A stretch of DNA of 64,000 nucleotides, taken from the NCBI GenBank assembly GCA_903926465.1, contig CAIYJE010000021.1, positions 1-64,000 on the forward strand, given 5' to 3'. Positions 60,701 to 64,000 of the stretch are shown here, one piece after another. How positions within the stretch are numbered: position 1 is the first letter of the stretch; the number at the start of each line of letters is the position of its first letter. Origin of the DNA: an uncultured Planctomycetales bacterium. Its GTDB lineage: Bacteria; Planctomycetota; Planctomycetia; Isosphaerales; Isosphaeraceae. Both the position numbers and the translations under genes were made by a program. A model generated the notes under the pieces. The model worked only from the letters and a program-made list of their open reading frames with translations, made no database searches and was not told the origin of the DNA.

Positions 60701-61652
60701 CAATCGGGTGCCCACAATTTCGGTTCCCGGCTCGGTAATAACCAATCCCGGCGTGCCTGTTCAGTTCACCGCCATTGGGTCTGACCCCGATCCAGGCCAG
60801 AAGATCACCTATACCCTCGACGCGGGCACGGCCCCTCTTGGTGCGACGATTGATGCCAGTTCCGGGGCCTTCCTCTGGATGCCGAATGCTGCAAACGCGG
60901 GCGCAACTTACAACGTTGCAATCCACGTGACAGACAACGGCGTGCCCCCGCTCTCATCAACCGCCATTGAGAGAATTGTGGTCAACGCCGGCCCCGGCAT
61001 CACCAACAACCCACCACTCGGTAGCAAGAGCGTTTCCGCCGGTACCAATCTGTCGTTCACCGTTTCCGCCACCGATCCGCAGGGGGTGATTTACTCGCTG
61101 GACCCCTCGTCCAACGCGCCTGGAGCCACGGTTGACTCCAAAACGGGAGCTTTCTCCTGGACGCCGCCAGCCAACCTGGTTGGCACCTACAAGGCCGTGA
61201 TCAAAGCCACTGAGTCGACTTCCGCTGCCCCTGGGCTGAGCACCCTCTCTACCCTGGTCTCGGTTCCAATCAATGTGCAAGGGCCGCTGGTCACGGTGGT
61301 TTCTTCTCAGTTGCTGTTCAACCCCAAGAACAAGAGCCAGATCAGCACCATCCAGGTCAAGCTCTCCAGCTCGGTGCTGGCCTCCACGGCCACCAGCCTC
61401 AGCAATTACAGCCTCGTTTTGCTGGGAACGAAGAACAAGGTCACGCCCGTGGCTGTCACTCTCAAGTACACCGCCGGCGGCACTCAGATCACCATCACAC
61501 CCAAAAAGCCTCTGAGCAAGACCTCAAGCTATCGCCTGGTCATGAGCGGTCTACTTGATGTCCAGGGGCGGGCTTTTGATGGCGACCAGAACGGAACGCC
61601 CGGCGGCAATTACACCGTCTTCATCCGTAAGGGAGTTCTCAAGTCTTCCTGA
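57762..61652 (+). CDS. Giant surface protein with ELWxxDGT repeats and Ig-like domains
   Basis: 1296 residues. The N-terminus is not a standard signal peptide but the planctomycete type: a basic leader (KKTTRVKRSIRLDLESMERR) and the ERRELLTA motif. Residues about 50-970 are a beta-propeller-like array of ELWxxDGT repeats, for example LFRTDGTSNGTTQVT, ALWQTDGTPTGTSLL, EPWISDGTTLGTHLL, ALYATDGTPAGTQVL and ELWRTNGTAAGTFMV. Then two putative Ig/cadherin-like domains (SDPDPGQKITYTL, ATDPQGVIYSL) and a C-terminal domain ending SYRLVMSGLLDVQGRAFDGD, common at the end of large planctomycete exoproteins. Adhesion or matrix function is inferred. No PEP-CTERM tail. Confidence 0.88.
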   Translation: MIPQRITRLMFSKPDRLKMKKTTRVKRSIRLDLESMERRELLTATLLQDIGQAAGSVLQVLPTSHGTYFTSLNSQGDENLAFIPVGAVKAVTLGTFDVASSTSSTRGISLSNATLFGSNIVFSADGNTGDGRQAWVATPTGTSELKNLSGGAASSDPTNFTRLGSYIFFTATTQVGPGIQQTRLFRTDGTSNGTTQVTALGGEQTGLSVSSGLTVLGTELLFSGTSFAGNTPLSTGVWELQATDLGATELQAVATGASSALTSTGGYPVAGGMAYFPVASGAQAGLWQTNGTAAGTKPVTTANLQPISAPTSLTPVGSSLFLASTTGSTSLLKITNNGSASSVTQLGGIPVGSALVGSYGTSTDFFYLLSSVNGLELRHIAASGITSNSLGVISSNPNATVISSAVVSGHLFLEVLNPNSLQITLWSTDGSTLTKLIDRLQPATGSDLAPQNRLIAGAKLVFFDHASAASGDELWASDGLTAWQVKDINPGSQGSFPRGFKGLSTAGGNSVVYFAANAGPDGVSQLWKSDGSATAPGTDSVVTGLSNSSLGSNPNNAVAMGNKTLFFANDSLTGQALWQTDGTPTGTSLLKHLDPVFGVTPLWGTTSNGTGYYLVQGDHGSSGLWQTDGTASGTTQVQSLPVTAARGAPVTFKGQLYFAIQNGAANNPNATIQLWRTSASQQAAELVLSVPFSNSSLSQLAITKDANGNDAKLFFISDSASPNPQRILWATDSGAAFQQIAKNGISLQGLASNPQASSTLGVLGSQVVFTFTDAAHGAEPWISDGTTLGTHLLTDLLSGSANALPTSFTEAGTKVVFFASTGSGGSALYATDGTPAGTQVLGNVAPGSGSAGFTKLASTTFFTGDDGIHGAELWRTNGTAAGTFMVKDLNPGVGSAFNSAQTQLLASGSNLFFTANDGQSGTQVWKTDGTAGNAQVADQFPAGLVVTTPRLLSSGAGGILLSARTTTTGFEPFFLSVQGSNRVPTISVPGSVITNPGVPVQFTAIGSDPDPGQKITYTLDAGTAPLGATIDASSGAFLWMPNAANAGATYNVAIHVTDNGVPPLSSTAIERIVVNAGPGITNNPPLGSKSVSAGTNLSFTVSATDPQGVIYSLDPSSNAPGATVDSKTGAFSWTPPANLVGTYKAVIKATESTSAAPGLSTLSTLVSVPINVQGPLVTVVSSQLLFNPKNKSQISTIQVKLSSSVLASTATSLSNYSLVLLGTKNKVTPVAVTLKYTAGGTQITITPKKPLSKTSSYRLVMSGLLDVQGRAFDGDQNGTPGGNYTVFIRKGVLKSS

Positions 61653-61681
61653 GATCGGTTCCCTGAACACGGTTTTAGCCA

Positions 61682-61723
61682 ACAGCCAGGCGGGTGGGCC
61701 TCTCCCCAGCGCCTGGCTGTTTC
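61682..61723 (+). terminator. Terminator after the ELWxxDGT gene
   Basis: AACAGCCAGGCG (61682-61693) and CGCCTGGCTGTT (61711-61722) form a perfect 12-bp stem with a 17-base loop, followed by TCTG. A weaker AT-rich hairpin, TGATA-GAT-TATCA (61875-61887), lies in the following lepA leader. Confidence 0.75.
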
Positions 61724-61945
61724 TGCTGCCGAAAAACCAGTGACAGCCTTCCCAGCCCGTGGCTTCAATCCCGTACCGCCGGGTCCCAGGTCCTGATCGC
61801 CTCCTTTTTTTCAGGCCATCCCAACAGAGATGGGCGGTCGGGCGACGAATCGACTCCCGGAACGCCAAGGTTTCTGATAGATTATCAGGAAATTACCCAC
61901 TGCCGTTGTTCGCGACGGCCGCCGCTGAGCTGAACCCGACCGACC

Positions 61946-63751
61946 ATGGCGATCGACCCCAAGTTCATCCGAAATTTCTCGATCATCGCTCACATTGACC
62001 ACGGCAAGAGCACCCTTGCCGATCAACTCCTGCTTCAGTCAGGGGCGATCAGCCAGCGCGAATTTCGCGAGCAATTGCTCGACGATATGGACCTGGAACG
62101 GGAACGCGGCATCACAATCAAAGCCCGCGCCGTCGCAATTAACTACCTGCTCGACGGTCAGACCTACGAACTCAACCTGATCGATACCCCCGGGCACGTC
62201 GATTTCCACTACGAGGTCTCCCGCAGCCTGGCTGCCTGCGAAGGGGCTATCTTGCTGGTGGACTCTACCCAGGGCGTGCAAGCGCAAACCGTGGCCAATG
62301 CCTACGCGGCCATTGGCGCGGATCTGACCATCGTTCCCGCGCTCAATAAAATTGACATGCAGGCCTCTCGGCCTGAGGAAGTCAAGGACGAGATCGAGCA
62401 AACCCTTGGGCTCGACCGCCACGAAGTTCTGGCCGTGAGTGGCAAAACCGGACAGGGAGTTCCTGAGCTCTTCAAAGCGATCATTGATCGAATCCCTGCG
62501 CCAGCCGGCAAGGTTGATGCCCCACTTCGCGCCCTGATCTTTGACTCAAAGTTTGATGACTACCAGGGCGTGGTGGTTTATTGCCGAGTGGTGGATGGCA
62601 CCCTACGGACCGGCCAAAAGATTCGCCTGATGGCCGGAGACACTGAGCACGAAGTGACCGGGCTCGGCCGGTTCCGGCCGCACGCCGTGGCCTGCGATGA
62701 ACTCTCCGTTGGCCAGGTCGGCTACGTCATCGCCAACATCAAATTGCTCTCTGAAGTTCGCATCGGCGATACAATTACCACGGCGATCAGGCCGGCCACC
62801 GACGCACTTCCCGGCTACCAGGAACCCAGGCAGGTTGTGTACTGCGGACTCTTTCCCGCCACCCATAACCAGTTTGATGATCTGCGAACCGCCCTCCAAA
62901 AACTCTCGCTCAACGACGCCAGCTTCACCTTTGAGCCTGAGACCTCAGACGCCCTTGGGTTCGGTTTCCGCTGCGGATTCCTGGGCATGCTCCACATGGA
63001 GATCGTCCAGCAACGGCTTGAGCGGGAAAGCAATCTGGCGCTGGTGCAAACGGCACCCAACGTCACTTATGAAATTCTCACGCGCCAGGGTGAGGTTCTG
63101 CACGTCTCAAATCCCACCAGAATTCCTGAACCGGGCGACATCGAAGAGTTTCGTGAGCCGATCGCCAAGGTCCAGTTCATCATTCCAGCCGATGCAATTG
63201 GCCAGCTCATGCAGCTTTGCACCGACCGACGCGGGATTTATCTCAAAACCGAATACATCACTCCAACCCGGGTCATTCTTGCTTATGAGCTACCCCTGGC
63301 TGAGATGATCTATGACCTCTATGACAAGCTGAAAAGCACCACCCGTGGCTACGGGACCATGGATTACGATCTTATTGGCTACCGCGCAGCCGACCTCGTG
63401 CGGCTGGACGTACTGGTTGCCGGTGATAAGGTCGATGCCCTGTCCGTGGTGGTGCACCGCGATCAGGCCTACCGACGTGGCTTGCGGCTGGTGAAAAAAC
63501 TCAAGGCCGAAATTGATAAGCATCAATTCGAAATCGCGATCCAGGCAGCTATCGGCAGCAAGATCGTGGCCCGAGAAACGATTTCCGCCATGCGAAAGAA
63601 CGTCACCGCCAAGTGCTATGGTGGCGACATCACACGAAAACGAAAACTGCTCGAAAAACAAAAAGAAGGCAAGAAGCGTATGAAACAGGTGGGGAACGTC
63701 GAGATCTCTCAAGACGCGTTCCTCTCTGTTCTGGATTCCTCCGAGGAATAA
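61946..63751 (+). CDS. lepA: Elongation factor 4 (LepA) GTPase
   Basis: 601 residues, the normal length. GTPase motifs: FSIIAHIDHGKSTLADQ, ERGITIKARAV, LIDTPGHVDFHYEVSRSLAA, PALNKIDM and the SGKTGQG loop. Characteristic LepA-specific segments follow: FGFRCGFLGMLHMEIVQQRL and the C-terminal GGDITRKRKLLEKQKEGKKR. It binds the ribosome and can promote back-translocation. It is followed closely by the start of signal peptidase I, the classical lepA-lepB order. Confidence 0.97.
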   Translation: MAIDPKFIRNFSIIAHIDHGKSTLADQLLLQSGAISQREFREQLLDDMDLERERGITIKARAVAINYLLDGQTYELNLIDTPGHVDFHYEVSRSLAACEGAILLVDSTQGVQAQTVANAYAAIGADLTIVPALNKIDMQASRPEEVKDEIEQTLGLDRHEVLAVSGKTGQGVPELFKAIIDRIPAPAGKVDAPLRALIFDSKFDDYQGVVVYCRVVDGTLRTGQKIRLMAGDTEHEVTGLGRFRPHAVACDELSVGQVGYVIANIKLLSEVRIGDTITTAIRPATDALPGYQEPRQVVYCGLFPATHNQFDDLRTALQKLSLNDASFTFEPETSDALGFGFRCGFLGMLHMEIVQQRLERESNLALVQTAPNVTYEILTRQGEVLHVSNPTRIPEPGDIEEFREPIAKVQFIIPADAIGQLMQLCTDRRGIYLKTEYITPTRVILAYELPLAEMIYDLYDKLKSTTRGYGTMDYDLIGYRAADLVRLDVLVAGDKVDALSVVVHRDQAYRRGLRLVKKLKAEIDKHQFEIAIQAAIGSKIVARETISAMRKNVTAKCYGGDITRKRKLLEKQKEGKKRMKQVGNVEISQDAFLSVLDSSEE

Positions 63752-63808
63752 GGCGCACCCTCTGCCTTTCTTCAGAGGCTTGGTGCGTTACTCGGTTCAG
63801 GGGCTCCG

Positions 63809-64000
63809 ATGGCCGACTTCGCGTCTCCTTACCGGGTACAAAACCGATGCCGGGAAGCTGATCAGGTGGCTGGCTCTACCCAGCTTGGTCAAACGCATCT
63901 CAGGCGGCCAAGAACTTCCGCGATCGTGCGGAAGTTCGTTGAGTCGTTCGTTCTGCTGGGTATTGGCCTGGCCCTGGTGCGGGTCTTTCTGGCCGAAGCG
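63809..64000 (+). CDS. lepB: Signal peptidase I, N-terminal part (cut by window edge)
   Basis: From the ATG at 63809 the frame stays open to the last base. After a basic 40-residue N-terminus it reads IVRKFVESFVLLGIGLALVR followed by VFLAEA, the membrane anchor and the conserved lead-in to the catalytic serine region (usually FVIPTGSM) expected immediately beyond the window. AGGGG stands a few bases upstream. Placement 57 bases after lepA supports the call. Catalytic Ser and Lys are outside the window and cannot be checked. Confidence 0.8.
   Translation, partial: MADFASPYRVQNRCREADQVAGSTQLGQTHLRRPRTSAIVRKFVESFVLLGIGLALVRVFLAEA

Noticed and set aside
59838-60926. 362-codon minus-strand frame
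   Set aside because: Antisense of the ELWxxDGT repeats; the regularity comes from the repeat DNA, not from a gene.
1-64000. CRISPR arrays, rRNA, tRNA and prophage genes
   Set aside because: Looked for regular short direct repeats, conserved rRNA segments, T-arm motifs and phage structural genes; none seen by eye. A tRNA could be missed without a covariance search.

Overview
The window looks like a chromosomal stretch of a planctomycete (class Planctomycetia; I cannot name the genus). Evidence: a PSCyt1/DUF1549/DUF1553 protein paired with a Tat-dependent DUF1501 protein, PEP-CTERM secreted proteins, a giant ELWxxDGT-repeat protein with a planctomycete-type N-terminal motif (LESMERRELLTA), a DUF1570-like peptidase and many long-leadered secreted proteins. 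Coding density is moderate. Most transcription units are closed by clear hairpins. I saw no rRNA, tRNA or CRISPR.

Layout. 1-70: 5' end of an IS3-type OrfA transposase cut by the window edge. 0.35-4.6 kb: three paralogous PEP-CTERM proteins in a loose array with long non-coding gaps. 4.8-14.3 kb (minus): a TetR regulator, a membrane-fusion lipoprotein and two tandem RND pumps, probably one operon under a TetR-type palindrome. 15.1-24.7 kb (plus): five genes for peptide-bond chemistry: circularly permuted ATP-grasp, alpha-E, transglutaminase-DUF2126, a fused ATP-grasp/alpha-E and a second transglutaminase. This is the best candidate for a poorly understood system. 25.1-29.7 kb: PSD1-type/DUF1501 pair. 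30.4 kb: small KGG-motif stress protein.

30.8-34.5 kb (minus): secreted glycoside-hydrolase-like protein and amidohydrolase. 34.8-39.5 kb: acyl-CoA dehydrogenase and two tandem gamma-glutamyltransferase genes, the second broken by a one-base frameshift. 39.6-47.0 kb (minus): LTxxQ periplasmic protein, then MBL hydrolase, RecJ, CorA, a lipoprotein, a stand-alone GXGXG protein and a HEAT-like secreted protein (listed in map order; transcription runs the other way). 47.4-48.8 kb: two-module VOC-like unknown. 49.4-53.5 kb (plus): MurB homologue with substituted catalytic residues, FtsQ/DivIB-like membrane protein and a short SecA. 53.7-55.9 kb (minus): thioredoxin-TPR and DUF1570-like proteins. 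56.1 kb: ROK kinase. 57.8-61.7 kb: ELWxxDGT giant. 61.9 kb to end: lepA and the start of signal peptidase I.

Functionally the window mixes envelope work (efflux, MurB/FtsQ, SecA, LepB, surface proteins) with the transglutaminase/amidoligase cluster. Start codons were moved from the longest open frame wherever a Shine-Dalgarno, signal peptide or paralogue alignment decided the matter.
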